64,000 bases of DNA from Fremontodendron californicum (GCA_030761205.1 JAULJL010000011.1:17908501-17972500); one strand, 5' to 3'. Shown: positions 21,617 through 35,540, numbered from the stretch's first letter. Numbers and translations: made by a program. The notes: generated by a model not told the origin, from the letters alone.

Positions 21617-24070
21617 CACTTTCACAACGGTCAAGCAAAGGTTCAAGTCTCTAAGGAAGCAGATGCTCAGAAGTCATCAAGAGCTCAAGCTTCACCTCTT
21701 CCAAGCTAACTACTAGCACAATTGACCATCATAAAGGACATCATAAATCTCCCAAAGATAAGTTGGTTGAGTGATCAACGAGAACACTAGAAAACTATGT
21801 TCTCTACCATCACTATGGCTACCCCTTACGTGGATCTCCAAAGAGGAAATTTACCCGAGAGAAAAAACCATGACTTCAACTCCTCAATGAGGAAAAAATA
21901 TGGCCGACCACTGCATCCAATGTGCCTCACTACGAGTTGACACACAGCACTGATACAAGAGTTCATCGCCTGATCTCTTAAGGTCCTTAGTTCTCACCTA
22001 GGAAAGATGGGAAACTTAAAGGCATGCTTATGTCAATCTAAGGCACGCGTGTAGAGTAAGGCGTACTCAAGGGACACTCTCGAAGCCTCGTAGACATGTT
22101 CCCTTATGTGAATTCTGTATACGGATGCTACAAGGTAGAAACATGTTTGGAGTGTGATTATGGAGACCAAATCTAGTGAAAACTACAAAAGTTGTCCTCA
22201 AACCACAACATCTTTTAAAGTCATCAAAATGGCATTCTATCAAAGGATATGAGACCACGGAGAAAGAATAAGTCCGCACGTAACAAGATTCACATCGTGG
22301 GTAGAAAGCAAGAAGTTTTGGCTATGACGTTTGCTCATGTCCAAAACAGCCAAAAGACATATTCCCTCGAAGATAAAGTTCCCAAGTAAAACCATATGGA
22401 GGCTTACGCCACATAAGGAGGAACCTTTTTAGTGTGATTCCTTGTCCAACGCCTCAAGCGACAAGTCAGAGCTGATAGCTACAACAATTGAAGCCCGCGC
22501 TCCACTCCATGGAACAAGTAAGCTCAAAAATGCACACATAAGGGAAGAAGAGAAATCATCCCAATGTGAAACTCCTCTTATGTTGAAAAGCTGTAGACCA
22601 ATCGTCACATGTCACTACAAAGGTCCTACTACAAAAGGAAAAACACACTACATACTCACCTAAAGACGTCACGAACTTAGCCTTGCAAAAGACTTCTAAG
22701 TACGGCGGGGTAGGCGACCTCCAGCAATAGCTCGTAAGTAAGAGATATTGGATGGATGATGATCTTCGACAACAACCTCAAAGTGAGAGAGCTTGGTTCG
22801 ATCAACCGCCTCCAACAACGGCTCCTACATAAGAGATCTTGGATGAATCAACCATCTACAAAAGAAGCTCTTGAGAAAAAGTGCATTGACACATCGGCCA
22901 TGCTCAACAAAGCTCTTGAGGAAGGAAGAGCTTGAGCACATCAGCCTCTTCGACAAAGCTCTTTGCAATGACTAAAGATGCTAAGTTCATGACTTGGAAA
23001 TAAGGTGAGATAACGGTGCTTGGAATGACTACGGACAATATGTTGATGCTAAAGACGCAGACGCAACACAAGGATGGAAGTTAGTTTGAAAGCTTTAGAA
23101 GAAGGGGTTCAACTTCCAGAAGTCCATTAACGGACATATCCATGATTACAGCAAGGGATTAATGTCATAAACAACTTATCTCGACAGACAAGCGAGAGAT
23201 TGAAAGCACTCTCAAAAGGGAGTCTCATGACGCTCACAAAGGAAGGTCAACACGTCTTTAAGGCGTGACCACTTCATAATCCTCTTCCAACTAAAATGAA
23301 GCAACACTCAACTTTCACCTCAAGGCACATCATTCGCCCATGCCTCTGAGATAGGTTGCCCACATCGATCCTTAAGTGAAAAAGGCCTAAGCACTTTGGC
23401 TTCACCTTAGAAACAAAGTTTGACATTAGCCCTCAAGTGTAGGAGCTCAAACACTTCGGCTCCATCGTTAGTGGAAAGACTCGCCCTCCACCAAAGACAA
23501 AGACTGACGTCGGCCCTCTAGTGAAAAGAATTCAGTTGAGCATCTCGAAGCAAGGCTTTTTTACAAACACTTTATCTTGAAAGAGTAGAGCTTCACGCCT
23601 TTCTTACGACAAGCTGCAACACAACATGAGAAATCTCCCCTCGTGAAGCATATTGGTCTCTTAGATGAAAAAACAACCCCAACGGGCGTCGATGAGTTGG
23701 AACTTACAAAGAGGTGAGAAATCATTGCAGATGACAAAGGAGCATGACGACTACACTTGCATGTTGTAAAGAATAGCGTGCTGACACTTGAAAAGTCCAA
23801 CTACAAATACATCCGCAATGAAAAAACGGTCGAGCTGACTTTGGCAAAAGACAACAACTTAAATTTCACCTCGAAAGCCATCCGCCCACACCTTCGAGAA
23901 AAAGCCTTGCTCAACGTCAGTCCTTATGTAAAACAATTAGAACAAGGTTTGACAACAGCACTCTAGTGAACAAGCTTTGACACTTTAAATTATGCTTCAA
24001 TCCATGAATTGACATCAGACCTTGATTAAGAAGCTTAAAAACATCAAAGCCTCACATTGAAGCATGAGCT
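21617..24070. other. Unclassified noncoding sequence X, left half
   Basis: Less AT-rich than its surroundings and without a convincing ORF. It contains loosely repeated phrases such as GACGTCGGCCCTCTAGTG, GACATTAGCCCTCAAGTG and AACACTTCGGCT (23350-23540). A segment at 23560-23780 is echoed at 31640-31860. The style resembles the long untranslated tract of a large gypsy element, but no pol or LTR was identified. Element 3 interrupts it at GAGCT (24066-24070). Confidence 0.5.
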
Positions 24071-25536
24071 TGATAAGTGCTTAATTTCATACATTTTTCT
24101 ATCTAATTTCCTAATACTTTGTGCTTTGATTCTTAAGTTGACATTTTACTAGGTTTTTATGCTTTGTAGGTATTTTGGAAGAGATGAAGTCAAAACATGT
24201 CAATTAGGATGTTAAAGAGCTTATAAAATCACAATCACAAGATGGAAAAAGACTTGGAGTCAAAAAGATCAAATTCTTGGTGCATAGCAAGAAGGCAGAT
24301 TTGACCTTCGGAGCTTGTTGCTAAGAAAACATGATGTTAGATTCTTTATTCGAAGAAACTTCCTCATGACTCTTGAATCTGACTTGAATACTTTTCCAAC
24401 GGTATATCATATGCCCAAATTGGATAAGAAATGGTCATCCAAATTGGCGCTGGAATATCTCTTTAAACAGCACTAGCGACGAAAAAACCCTAGCCGCAAA
24501 TCACCATTCTTTATTAAAACCCTAGCCACAAATCACAAGGAGAGAAGCCCTACTTGCTACCTATAAATAGAGACTAAGTGGATAGCCGCAACAGACTTCT
24601 ACTAGCATTATATTTTGATTTTCTTCTTTTTTAGAGAGTTTAAGAGAGCAAGAGGCTGAATAATTAATATTCTTCTTCTTCGTTTTCTTAGTTTTGTTTT
24701 AGTTTTCTTTTTTGATTTCATGTTTATGTTAACAATGCCTATTCTAGGCTAAATTCTTTTCAGTGAAGGGTGATTTCAAAGCCCTAGAACATGTTGTGTA
24801 ACTGATTTTCAGATTCTATCTATCATTAGTTTTCTATCAAAGTTTCTTATGTTCTTCCATTAAAATTGTTCATGATGTTGTTCTGATTTGTTTAGGATGC
24901 ATACGATCTAATGCTAGTTTAGGAGACTTGATATGTCATTGTCTTGATTTCATATTCAATAGTGGCAATTTGTGATTAATGATTATGTTAAAGTTTTCGC
25001 TAATTGCAAAGTGGAACATAACCTAAGTTGAATGAATCCATGTTTATGTGTTTGTTGCTTAGATCAACCTATCTTTCTTATCAAAAGCTGCTGACTCTTT
25101 GAATCTAATGATGTTTATCTTAGGTTATTTGATAGTTAGAGATTAAATAGTGGCATTTGTCCTATTTAACAACAAACTAAGGAAGGCTTGGGGTAACACA
25201 GGAGGTTGTTATCTACGGTTGGTAATTTTGATAGTTAATTGATATTGATAGATCTGAAATTGATTCTCAATGATATCTAGTGGTGGAGAATGAAACCTTA
25301 ACTATACTTTTCTCATATTTGATTTCTTCTTACTTACTTGTATTCTTATTTTTCTGATTTGTTTTACTTAAAAATATTTCAAAAAACCCTTTTCCTTTAT
25401 TTTTTTTTGAACTGAAGTTATAAACTAATAAATTAAAACCCAATCCCTCAGGACTCGATCTTTGCTAGCTACTATACCTAACAATTGATCTTTTTAGTGC
25501 AAGGATTAAATAAGATATACTCATTTGAGTGCATCA
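24071..25536 (+). repeat. Element 3 5' LTR
   Basis: 1466 bp, TGATAAGTGC to GTGCATCA. TATA box TATAAATAG near 24561. Same U3 subtype as element 1. Confidence 0.88.
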
Positions 25537-25542
25537 AGTTTT

Positions 25543-25560
25543 TGGCGTCGTTGTCGGCGA
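25543..25560 (+). other. Element 3 decayed tRNA-Asp primer-binding site
   Basis: TGGCGTCGTTGTCGGCGA: three mismatches to the intact sites in elements 1, 2, A and B, two of them C-to-T. Confidence 0.8.
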
Positions 25561-25668
25561 TTGCTTTCTTTAGTTTATTTGATACTTGGTTTATTCTTAT
25601 TTTCAGTTCTAATTAATTGTATTTTTCTTGCACATACAGGTTTTTTATTTTCAAATTTTGAGCAAAGA

Positions 25669-26680
25669 ATGATGGAATTGAACAATCTAACAGTTGAGGA
25701 GTTAGTTCAACAATTGGCCTTGGGTAATGTTCCACAATCAGAGAAGTGTGGAGTGTGCTTTATGATGGATCATCCAATAGATTTGTGCCCATACTTCCAA
25801 GAAGATAATTGTGAACCAACTTATGATTTAAGAGGATTTCAAGGCCAACAAAGATTCCAACCACAAAAGTATGATCTATTCTAAAACACTTACAATGAAG
25901 GATGGTGGGATTATACTAATTATAGCTATTCGGGCACTTATCAAGAAGTTGATCTTTATGCCAATTATAATCATCCATCCGGTTTCAATCAATCATGGCC
26001 TTAACAACCAGATCTTTTTCAGCCATCACCGGTGACTCAAAGCCAAGGTACATATCTTGAGGATTTAGTTTATTCCCTTACTACTAACCAAATGCAACAT
26101 CAACAGGAAACAAGGGCAAATATCCAGAGTTTGGAAATGCAAATGAGCCAACTGGCTAGTAGTATGGTGGAATTAGTAGCACAAAGATCTCAAGTACTCC
26201 CTTCCCAATCGGTGATTAACCCAAAGGAGAATGCTACTATTATGACCTGAAGAAGGATGAACAAGTTAAGGATGAGACAAAACCAAAGATGGTTTCACTT
26301 CATGAGGATAATGAAGACACCATTCAAATTGAGAGTATTTCGGCACCTTAGGTAACTTTTAAGGTTCCTATTTATACTAATGTTTTTTCTCTACCTTTCC
26401 TAGCAGAGTTGCAAAGTCCAAGAAGGAGGAACATGAACAACAAATTTTGGAAACCTTAAACAACTTGCTTGTGGATGCTATTAAACAAGTACCAAGAGAT
26501 GCACCATTCCTTGACGAGCAATACACCACCAAGAGCAAATTAAAGTATGATGACATAATAATTGTAGTGGAGAATGTATCTGTTGTTGTGCAAAGAAAGC
26601 TTCCTACCAAACGCACAGATCTTGGAAGTCTCATGCTTAAACCCGAAAATTCCAAAAAGCCAAAAATGGGTATCGGTTAG
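25669..26680 (+). pseudogene. Broken gag-like gene of element 3, retains zinc knuckle
   Basis: Starts MMELNNLTVEELVQQLALG and includes a CCHC zinc knuckle, CGVCFMMDHPIDLC (about 25747-25788), which elements 2, A and B lack. The frame is interrupted by a TAA at 25882, a TAA near 26003 and a frameshift near 26250. It can then be followed to RKLPTKRTDLGSLMLKPENSKKP, ending at 26680. Same family as the ORFs at 19074-20012 and 48446-49384. It shows that the zinc knuckle was lost later in the other subfamily. Confidence 0.8.
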
Positions 26681-26907
26681 GTTGGACACATTAAATCAAA
26701 TGCTAATTGGGAGGCAGCCCAATTGATGAAAGATTAGCCAACTTGCCATATCAAATTTGCTTTTTCTTCCTTTCTCTAATATTTTTGTTTGTTTATGTGT
26801 TTTGGTAAGTCAGGTTGAGGACACTAAACCAAGCGCTTCTGAGAGGCAACCCAAAAGGATGGAGAGCACACATTATAACCAGATTTGCTATTTCCTACTC
26901 TCCATCA
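26681..26907 (+). other. Element 3 noncoding region before the copia insertion
   Basis: AT-rich, no ORF of note. The piece around GAGGACACTAAACCAAGCGC and ACTCTCCATCA matches the end-of-pol region of element 1 (11395-11480, reverse strand). Ends with TSD CATCA (26903-26907). Confidence 0.6.
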
Positions 26908-28562
26908 TACTGGGATTCGGCTCATGCTCAAATAGAGATAATAATGTATAATTTAATCAACAAGTTAAATATACAACGTAGCGAAATAAAAATAAAACAA
27001 AGAGACACCAAATCCCTCCATGGATATGCCTATGAATTCAAAACGATCAAGCTGTCAAGAACAGATAACAATCAAAATCTCATACCTCTGTAATTGAGAT
27101 TGTCAAAACCACATCATAGATTCTTGATGTTCTTTCTCTTGTACACAATGCTAGCTTGTCGAAGACCAAAGTCGTCCAATTGTCCGACCTCTAACGGTAA
27201 TCCACACAGGTGATCTGAAAGCCTTCACAAGGTTTAGATTATGTTTTGCCAAGACGATGCTAGTGGTCTAGGTTGTGAGAAACCTTTCTCCTCTTACTCT
27301 AGTTAGCCGAAAAGAAGCAGGCCAGAAGAAAACTGATTCCTCCTCCTCTTTTCTCTATGCGCTGATTCTCACATGGAGGTGAGAGAATGCGGCTACCAGG
27401 GTTTCTCTTCCTTAGGGGGAGGCGGCAACAACATAAGGCATATATATATTATCAGGTTTAGTGTATGCCAACTCTTGGACTTATTGCACTAAAGCCCTTA
27501 CCCACAACACTTAATGAATATTTAATCTGTCCCAATCTCATTTTAATTTCAATAATCACCTTTTGTGTGTGACACATTAGGCCCTTAACATGTTGGCAAT
27601 AAATATAATAAATTCAATTAAGAATTTCTTCTTTATATTTGTAGATCATGAGAGGCATCTAGCAATGCATCATGACCACCCAAATGCCAAGAGAGTCATC
27701 AAGCTTCGACTAGCCTTTCGTGTACAATATGTCTGTGTAATTCGATCCCTTCATCAAATATCCTGGGATATGAAAGAGCATGGTTCAGTGTCTACTCTTA
27801 ACCAATTCCATATTAGATCTGCAGCTTTATATTAACTCCTTAAGTATTGCCTTCGCCAAGGACTTCAATAAGTTAATATAAGCTAGATACATGTGAGATA
27901 TGTCCCCTTAATCACTTGGGGAGATGAATCCTCTCTGGACCACTCATTCATCTTCGTATGCTTCATGTCATACCCAATAACACCCTACTTTAAGTATCCT
28001 TGTGATTGGGACCCGTTCGTGATGAAATCTAAGTATGACAATTCACATACAAGATGACCTGGTGTCACAAGTCAAAGGATTACTTACACTATTGACACAT
28101 GAGAGTATTTACCATAGACACTTGAGTGAAATACAAAATGGAACTCTCATAGCAGGTCATGTTCAGTGAACTTGTTCAACTAACAAGCACCCATATGTTA
28201 TCCCCAAGTATCTCTATACTTTCAACCTATAAGATCAGTTGCATGCATCAAGTGCATGAAGGCTTAACAATGCCAGTCTTGGAGCATTGCCAATGCCCTG
28301 TCTTGACAATACAATGACCAGGAACAGTTTAGAAACACAGCATTGATGCATAAGGATCCTCATAATTGTAACACCTTATAATTCCTTTGCAATGCCATTG
28401 TGTCTCATAGGCTTTATCTTCACAAGTCATTTATAACAATTATTACAATACTTATGGATAAAGAAATACCTCAATTATAATTAATAAACTATAATGTGCA
28501 ATACATGAATATATAAATAATATTTTACAAGCTTAGATTGGCTTGTATAGTTTACACCAACA
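26908..28562 (-). repeat. Solo copia LTR inside element 3
   Basis: Complete LTR of the same copia family as 40169-41981, on the minus strand. It ends with the reverse complement of TGTTGGTGTAAAC. The left terminus has decayed (TACTGGG for TGTTGGG). A perfect 5-bp duplication CATCA flanks it (26903-26907 and 28563-28567). The broken element 3 sequence rejoins exactly across it when compared with element 1 near 11390. Confidence 0.88.
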
Positions 28563-30057
28563 CATCATTCTATCTTTTATTATTTTTCTTTAGTTATTTT
28601 GATTGTTTTGATTTTAGTTCTTTTCTTTTGCACATGGTTCTTGCATTTGGGATAATAGCATTACATTGAGGACAATGTAAGAATTAAGTAGGGGGAGAAT
28701 TTAGGATTTCTTTTAGTTAGTTTGTTTTGTTTTAAGTCTTTTTAGGTTGTTTTTAGTGTGTTTTAGTTACTTTCAATACTATGATGAGATATGAATTGAA
28801 TAGGCCTAAAACTGGTTTATTGGTGAGAAGAATTTTCATGAGAATTGAGCTTGAATACTATTTTTCATGAGCCAATGTTAATATGATATGTTGATTGAGA
28901 AAGAAGCATGTTTAGACTTAAATCTGACTTGTATAATCATCCTTGTGTTGAGCCTATACGATTGATGCATTATACATATCAATCCAATTTCTTTCTTGTG
29001 TGCTCTTATGATTACATGTTTCTCAAAAACTTGCTTTAAACCGTTTAAGACTATATTGATGCATGTGACAACATGGATATGATTGAGGCATTAGGATTTT
29101 TAACCAAGGCCAAATCACCATTCCCTATTGATGTTCCAAGAGAACATCCCCCTAGTGACCCAATTTGAGCCTACATTGAATAAGCTATTTCTTTGGTAAC
29201 CACATCTTAGACCTAGCCTAAACATATTTATATCTCTACCCTTGATCGAAAGATGGACTAGAATGTACGAGACATATTGCAAAAACAAGGGATACTTATT
29301 GAAAAGTTGGGTTAGATACAAAAGATAAGTGTGGGGTAGGAGAAAGGCAAAAGTCAAGAGAAAAAGAAAAGGGAACATTGTAAAAATACATTCCCATAAA
29401 AAAAGTTAAAATCATCTCTTGAACTTTTGGGTAAAGAAAAAGAAAAAGATGTTACAAAGTTGATTAGAATGAAGCAAAGGCTCAACATAAATATTTAGCC
29501 TATGTGATTATGTATTTCTAAAGAATATTGAGAAAGTATTATTTGCATAAATCTGATTTTGTCTCTAAATTCTATGAAGTCTTTGGAACCTTTGTAATAT
29601 CCTTTATCTTTTATTCTTTAGCACATTACAACCCCTTGGCCCCATTGCAACCTTGAATAAAGACCTCTTGATTCATGAAGTTGTATGATTTAAATAGTGG
29701 ATAATAGGTGGACAAGCATGCATATGGTAGGACTGTTTTCATGAGATTGATTGAGTATAAACACCTTACCACTATTATATTGAGCGAAAATCATGAGAGT
29801 ATCTCATGTGAGAAGTTGAAATTAAGTTTGAATATGCATTATTTTAATTGAGATATATTATGTTAATATTGGCTTAACTCAAATCATTTACAATCAAACA
29901 TGATTCTTTGTGAACCTCTTTAAGCTATTGATTAATTTATAAGACTTGTCCAATGATTGTCTCTAATTTATATTGAAAGTGTACTAGATTAGGTTTTCTT
30001 ACCTTGTTTCTATTTTTATTGCTCGAGGACTAGCAAAAGATTAAGTGTGGGGGAGTT
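28563..30057 (+). other. Element 3 3' noncoding region with PPT
   Basis: Homologous to the corresponding region of elements 1, A and B. The ACATTG/CAATGT inverted repeat lies at 28663-28678. The PPT (AAGTGTGGGGGAGTT) lies at 30043-30057, directly before the 3' LTR. No coding sequence. Confidence 0.75.
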
Positions 30058-31533
30058 TAATAAGTGCTTAATTTCATACATTTTCCCATTTAATTTTCTT
30101 ATGCTTTGTGCTTTGATTCTTAAGTTCCTTGACATTTTACTAGGTTTTTATGCTTTGTAGGTATTTTGGAAGAGATGAAGTCAAAACATGTCAATTAGGA
30201 CGTTAAAAAGCTTATAAAATCACAATCACAAGATGGAAAAAAGACTTGGGAGTCAAAAAGATCAAATTCTTGGTGCAAAGCAAGAAGGCAGATTTGACCT
30301 CCGAAGCTTGTTGCTAAGAAAACATGATGTTAGAGTCTTTATTCGAAGAAACTTTCTACTTGACTTTTGAATCTGACTTGAATACCTTTCCAACAGTATA
30401 TCATGCACCCAAATTAGATAAGAAATGTCATCCAAATCGATGCTGGAATATCTCCCTAAACAACACTAGCTACAGAAAAACCCTAGCTGCAAATCACCTT
30501 TCTTTATTAAAACCCTAGCCGCAAATCACAAGGAGAGAAGCCCTAGTTACTGCCTATAAATAGAGACTAGGGGGATAGCCACAATAGACTTCTACTAGCA
30601 TTATATTCTGATTTTCTTCTTTTTTTAGAGAGTTTAAGAGAGCAAGAGGCTGAATAATTAATATTCTTCTTCTCCATTCTCTTAGTTTTCTTTTAGTATT
30701 CTTTTTGATTTCATGTTTATGTTAACAATGCCTCTGCTAGGCTAAATTATTTTTAGTTAAGGGTGATTTCAAAGCCCTAGAACATGCTGTGTAATTGATT
30801 TTCATATTCTATCTATCATTAGTTTTCTCAAAGTTGCTTATGTTCTTCCATTAAAATTATTCATGATGTTGTCTTGACTTGTTTAGGATGCATACTAGAT
30901 ATATCTTGATAATTATCTAATGCTAGTTTAGGAGACTTGATATGTAATTGTCTTGATTTCATATTCAATATTGGCAATTTGTGATCAATGATTATGTTAA
31001 AGTTTTCGCTAATTGCAAAGTGGAACATAACCTAAGTTGAATGAATCCATGTTTATGTGTTTGTTGCTTAGATCAACCTATCTTTCTTATCAAAAGCTGC
31101 TGTCACTTTGAATCTAATGATGTTTATCTTAGGTTATTTGATAGTTAGAGATTAAGTAGTGGCATTTGTCCTATTTAACAACAATCTAAGGAAAGATTGG
31201 GGTAACACGGGAGGTTGTTATCTACGGTTGGTAATTTTGATAGTTAATTGATATTGATAGATCTGAAATTGATTCTCAATGATATCTAGTAGTGGAGAAT
31301 GAAACCTTAACCATACTTTTCTCATATTTGATTTCTTCTTACTTACTTGTATTCTTATTTTTCTGATTTGTTTTACTTAAAACTATTTCAAAAACCCCTT
31401 TTTCTTTTATTTTTTTTGAACTGAAGTTATAAACACCCAATCCCTCAGGACTCAACCCTTGCTAGCTACTATACTTAACAACTGATCTTTTTAGTGCAAG
31501 GATTAAATAAAATATACTCATTTTAGTGCATCA
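30058..31533 (+). repeat. Element 3 3' LTR
   Basis: 1476 bp. Begins TAATAAGTGC (decayed TGATAAGTGC) and ends GTGCATCA. Alignable throughout with 24071-25536 but visibly diverged. Confidence 0.87.
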
Positions 31534-33886
31534 GAGTTAACATCGGCCCTTTAGTGGAAGGTTCGACCACCACAAGGAAAAAAGGACTGACGTCGAGCCT
31601 TAGGGGAAACACTTCGGCCACACCTCGGAGCAAACCAACTTTGTGAAACACTTCACCTACGAAGAGAAAAAAAGCTTCATGAAGCAAACCTCATGCACGT
31701 CTAAGCCATGGCACGACTCGGATATCTCCCCTCATGAGGCTCCCATGAAGCACATCAATCTCCTCAGTGAAGGCATAAACACAACGGGTGCCAATCAACT
31801 TCAACAAAGTGGAGAGGTGAGAAACCACTATGGGTGGAAAATAGCGTGATGATTGCACTTCCATGCCAAATGAAGACCGACCCATAAAAGGTCCATCTAC
31901 AAACACATCCGCTACAATGAAAATGGCTAAGATTGACTTCAACCAAGCCAACCAGGATGTCATCGGGATGAATGTGGACGTATACACTACCATCCACTCA
32001 AGTGTGAATGGATAAAGTGCTAAATGCAACGGAAGAATGGAAACTCCCCTAGAGAGCCTCTCCCACGCCATCCACACAAGGAAACACCATCGTCAAGAAG
32101 AAAACAAACGCCCAACGAACAAGTGGACAAGCGAGAGCCCTCTAACAATAGGCTCCCACGCCAATCACATGAGGAGGCTATGCCCCTCATAGGCAAAGTC
32201 ACTTGCCAACATCTCCTCGTCATACTTCAACTAAAATAAAACATGAGGATCGATCAACGACGAGTGACTAAATCAAACATGTGAAACAAAAAACATCAAC
32301 AACAGGTAAAGCTCGAAAACATGAGAAACCTTAGTAATGACTGCGTCAACACTCACTCAATACTTGAGAGAAGCGAAACACCATAGACACAAATGGTCGC
32401 CAATTAACTCCTATGGCACACATAAGGCTATAAGACAATATGTTGATGTCAGATGAGCCATGTTGGAAATCACAAAGGGAAGTTCGATTTATGCCCCCTT
32501 TTACACATTTATGCATGAGAGACTGATCATCTTGAGCTCCCCTTAACACATGAGGAGATGATGTCCAAAGACGAGGCCTGATCACCCTCCCTTTGTGATG
32601 TCTCCTTATGTGTTAAGAAGAGATCGACGGGGATAAAGCTCTACCACTTGAGGGACACCTCAAATTAGGAGAAGTCTTGGCCCCTTACATTATTCTTACG
32701 ATGACAAACAACTCACCAAAATACTCGCCTGCAAGCCGGATCAATAAACGGTCCGAAGTCCCAAGTCATAAGAGTGCCAAACATCCTCTAGAGGATAATA
32801 AAAAGACCTCTTATACAAACAACTTGATGGCAGCGAAAGCTATTATCGGATTATGTGTCCGACGCAAGGGACATCCTCAACACGACCTTGTTACCAAGAC
32901 AAGCGAACGGCTTGATGCCTTCTAAGAGAGCCGACCTAGAGGGGTCCTTGAGAAAAATGTGTCAACGACATGGAGGATTTACCTCAAGGACATAGATAAA
33001 CTCCAACATCTTCTTAAATAGAGTTTGATGAATTAAGAGCCCCCCAAACTCCTAAAGAAGCCAATGCTGAATCTGGGTTTTGAGGTCCAAGCAACGAATG
33101 CTTGGTGCTGAAAACTTACTCCGACGTTTCGAACACTCTCATTGAACTCACTAACATTCTCTGCCCACAGGTGTTCGAAGTTCCAAACTAGGCGAACTGT
33201 TTGATGCCCCTCGTGCCCTTTAATGGGTTTCGGCCTAGAAGAGAAGGCTCACCAGTAGGGAGCACCCCAATGTCAAAAAAAGACATTGGAAGGCAGCAAC
33301 ATAAGCTCACCATCTACCTAAAAGACAAGGAATTTGGCCACAACACCTCTAAAGGTAAGTTTGTCAATTTGATTTATGACTACTAAACTCTCGTAGAATA
33401 TTTCCGAAAAATGTACGCCGACTACACAAAACTCACATACGGAGGTGCGGTCCAACAAGGAGCCATCAGCAAAGAACCCTCATATGTTAAAACACATAAG
33501 GAGGCATAATCACTAAAGGAGGCCATGCCAAAGACTCTCCGATGTCAAAACACGTCCAAGACAACAAATGAAACAAGAGATTTACACGAAAACTCCAAGA
33601 TGTAAGAAACACATTAGAAGAATCGTCCAAACAGCTCAAGGAGCTCGCACAAAGGTCTTCCGATGTCAAACACATACGGAAAAATGACCTCTCATAAAGA
33701 TAAGTGAGAGACTCCCCTGATGAAGAACACATTGGGAGGCATGTCCGGACCTCACTTCTTCAACAAACGATGGCCTCCCAAAGAACTACCGAGAGAGCTC
33801 CCCGATGTAAAACACATCGGACACACACTTAACTCACTCCACAAAGAGAAGCGTTCACCCCCATGAAGGTGAACAAATGAAGCTCC
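31534..33886. other. Unclassified noncoding sequence X, right half
   Basis: Continues X after element 3 (TSD GAGTT at 31534-31538). Same phrases as the left half, such as AACATCGGCCCTTTAGTG and GACGTCGAGCC (31539-31600). The segment at 31640-31860 is an imperfect second copy of 23560-23780. Short ORFs here show no family I recognise. Ends where a gypsy LTR begins at 33887. Confidence 0.5.
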
Positions 33887-34775
33887 TGATAAGCTCATAA
33901 AATACACATTTTATGCCCTTTCTATTCTTTGTTTTAGTTATGTTTTCGATATTTATCTTGATTACTTATGTTATGTTTTTGAATTCTAGGTATATTTAAG
34001 AGAATAAAGTGAAAAGATGTCAGTTATGATGTTAAAGAGCTTACAAAATCATAATCACAAGATGGAAGAAGACTTAGGAGTCGAAAAGATAAATTTCTTG
34101 TTGCCAAGCAAGAAGGCATATTTGACCTCTGGAGCTTGTTGTAAGGAAAACATGATGTTAAAGTCTTTATTTAAAGAACTTCCTTTTTGACATTTGAAGC
34201 TGACTTGAATATATTTCCAATGGTTGTTCATACGCCCAAATCGGACAAGAAATGGTCATCCAAATCAGTTGAAAAAATGCGAGAAGATGCAGTAGCAAAA
34301 AATAGCTGGCAGAGAGCCCGACGTCGTGGCACCCAATTCCAGTGCTGCGGCACTCGAGATTCGCAAAAAAACTCGTGAAACCCTGCCAAAAATGCAATTT
34401 TCAACCTTCTAACTTACTTGTGTGGCAAGGACTTGTTCTCAGGGTTTTAAAACTCTATAAATACCATCTTTTGAGCCACAAACTAGACATCTTTTGAGGA
34501 GACTCAAGGATCATTCTTCTTCTTCTTCTTCTCCATTCTTTTAGTTTCTTTTATTTTTCTTTTTGATTTCATATTTATGTTAATCATGCCTATGCTAGAC
34601 TAAGTTCTTTTTGGTTAGGGTGATTTCAAAGCCATAGAACATGTTGTGTAATTAATTTTCAGATTCTATCTATCATTAATTTTCTATCAAAGTTGCTTAT
34701 GTTCTTCTATAAGAATTGTTTATGATGTTGTCTTGATTTGTTTAGGTTGCAAACTAGATATATCTTGATAATTAT
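33887..34775 (+). repeat. Truncated Athila-like gypsy LTR
   Basis: Begins TGATAAGCTCATAAAATAC, like the LTR at 1209. Includes the TATA region (CTATAAATACC near 34453) and the start of R/U5. It stops at ATAATTAT (34768-34775), where a different LTR-like sequence starts with TGTAGACACC. The rest of this LTR is not in the window. Confidence 0.8.
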
Positions 34776-35370
34776 TGTAGACACCTAATTTTGTTCGGGC
34801 CTTTTAAAACTAATTTTGATTTGTTCCATACTCGGGTTTGATATTTTATAGAAGTCACGGTCACGATTTTAGATTTTTAAAATGTTTTTTCTTATATATC
34901 CTTTTTTATCTTTAATTATTCAAATAAAATTGGACCGTAAAATTATTAGTTTTAAGATTCAATTTAAACCCGAGGTGAAAAACTTTAATCTTGAGCTTTA
35001 AAGTTTTAGATTTTTAAAATAAAATTTTTAATTAAAATTGTTTGAAAAATTAAAAAAATTATAATAAAGTAGGATGGAAGGGTAACTTAGACATTACCCT
35101 TCTTTCTTTTCTTTAGTTTAATATAGGCCATTTATATTCTTAAATCTAAGGGTCCATTAAAAAAATTTAAAGGTATTTATGAGGATAAAAGAGGACCTAT
35201 TTAATACAAGTTTGAAGGGGGCCGGTTATTTTTGGTAAGAAGTTGGCGGCTACTGCTAGGAAAAAAAAAAAGCTCATGCCAATGGACTTAAAACCAGCCG
35301 TTAGAGAAGATGATGATGATGAGCTCTTCCCTCTCTTGCTAAGCCCCTATTACCTTCCATATAAAGCCCT

Positions 35371-35540
35371 CAACTCGTTCCCGTCAAAAATTCCCATCAT
35401 CGTCATCATTGCCACCGTCCATCAATCGCCCTATCAACTTCGAACCCCTAAGGGACCATCTGATCAAACACCTCGATGCCGGCCACCTTCACAAAGCCAT
35501 ATCCACCCTTGATGTTATGGCCCATCCTTCACTCCTTTCC
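35371..35540 (+). pseudogene. Fragment of a PPR protein N-terminus (tentative)
   Basis: One frame gives a Ser/Pro-rich, transit-peptide-like stretch, followed by FEPLRDHLIKHLDAGHLHKA and ISTLDVMAHPS. This resembles the N-terminus of a chloroplast-targeted pentatricopeptide-repeat protein of the EMB2261 type, recalled from family knowledge. The reading stops being PPR-like around 35540, shortly before a beta-tubulin fragment. Only about 55 codons remain, so it is not functional. Confidence 0.45.

Larger units (their letters stand above)
24071..31533 (+). mobile_element. Element 3: old non-autonomous Athila-like retrotransposon
   Basis: Two LTRs (24071-25536 and 30058-31533), a decayed tRNA-Asp PBS, a broken gag-like gene, the 3' noncoding region and a PPT. 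The target-site duplication is GAGCT (24066-24070) versus GAGTT (31534-31538), one transition apart. The 3' LTR start has decayed from TGATAAG to TAATAAG. A copia solo LTR (26908-28562) lies inside. Clearly older than elements 1, A and B. Confidence 0.88.

Noticed and set aside
22442..23966. Short ORFs in sequence X as host genes
   Set aside because: No domain, no codon-like pattern and no conservation between the two halves of X at the protein level.
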